From Methanobacterium sp. (GTDB lineage Archaea > Methanobacteriota > Methanobacteria > Methanobacteriales > Methanobacteriaceae), in the NCBI GenBank assembly GCA_020854975.1, contig JAHKLQ010000052.1, positions 1 to 5,319 on the forward strand: a stretch of 5,319 nt of DNA, in the 5' to 3' direction. The translations under genes were made by a program, and so were the position numbers. The notes under the pieces were generated by a model, which was given only the letters and a program-made list of their open reading frames with translations, made no database searches and was not told the DNA's origin. This document shows, one piece after another, positions 5,247 to 5,319 of this stretch (the first letter of the stretch is position 1; the number at the start of each line of letters is the position of its first letter).

Positions 5247-5319
5247 CATCTTTTTCAAATTAATATTAGCGGGGTTTTAGGGGGATTGTTTCCAGCAGTG
5301 GTAGTAATATTGCTTTCAA

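Noticed and set aside
4553..5319. tRNA, rRNA or insertion sequence in the long gene-free end
   Set aside because: No cloverleaf arms, no rRNA-like stretch, and no paired terminal repeats with a transposase frame were found.

Overview
The window looks like a piece of a methanogenic archaeon of the order Methanobacteriales, probably Methanobacterium or a close relative. Four things support this: an archaeal deoxyhypusine synthase; an orotidine 5'-monophosphate decarboxylase whose catalytic residues align one for one with the Methanothermobacter enzyme; small TRAM-domain proteins; and a membrane-anchored protein with pseudomurein-binding-type repeats, a wall polymer confined to Methanobacteriales and Methanopyrus. 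Promoters are archaeal in style (TTTATAAA boxes), Shine-Dalgarno sites resemble GGAGGTGA, and the spacers are very AT-rich. The assignment rests on reading the proteins by eye, with no database search.

Layout. Bases 2-739 (+) hold the C-terminal three quarters of deoxyhypusine synthase, cut by the left edge. Bases 821-1414 (+) encode a multipass membrane protein of unknown function. Its last 57 bases overlap, tail to tail, the end of pyrF (1358-2008, -). A 250-base spacer with a 12-bp palindrome and a strong TATA box separates pyrF from two tandem, nearly identical TRAM-domain genes (2260-2484 and 2590-2814, +), each followed by a related stem-loop. Two minus-strand surface-protein genes follow: a zinc-ribbon, single-pass protein with pseudomurein-binding-type repeats (3839-4552) and, downstream of it, a membrane-anchored M14/AstE-like putative zinc hydrolase (3028-3741). 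The last 767 bases (4553-5319) hold no intact gene. They contain a possible small RNA on the plus strand with a hairpin, a run of 11 C and U-rich termination runs (about 4826-4966), a possible frameshifted gene remnant on the minus strand (4926-5224), and a clean promoter at 5239-5246 that probably drives a gene beyond the right edge.

How the parts relate. The left half is housekeeping: translation-factor modification (hypusine on aIF5A), pyrimidine synthesis, and RNA chaperone-type TRAM proteins. The right half concerns the cell surface: one protein probably holds the wall and the next could cut an amide or peptide bond outside the membrane, so together they are a candidate wall-remodelling pair. 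The points most worth a second look are that surface pair, the duplicated TRAM genes with paired 3' hairpins, and the hairpin/C11 element in the gene-free right end.
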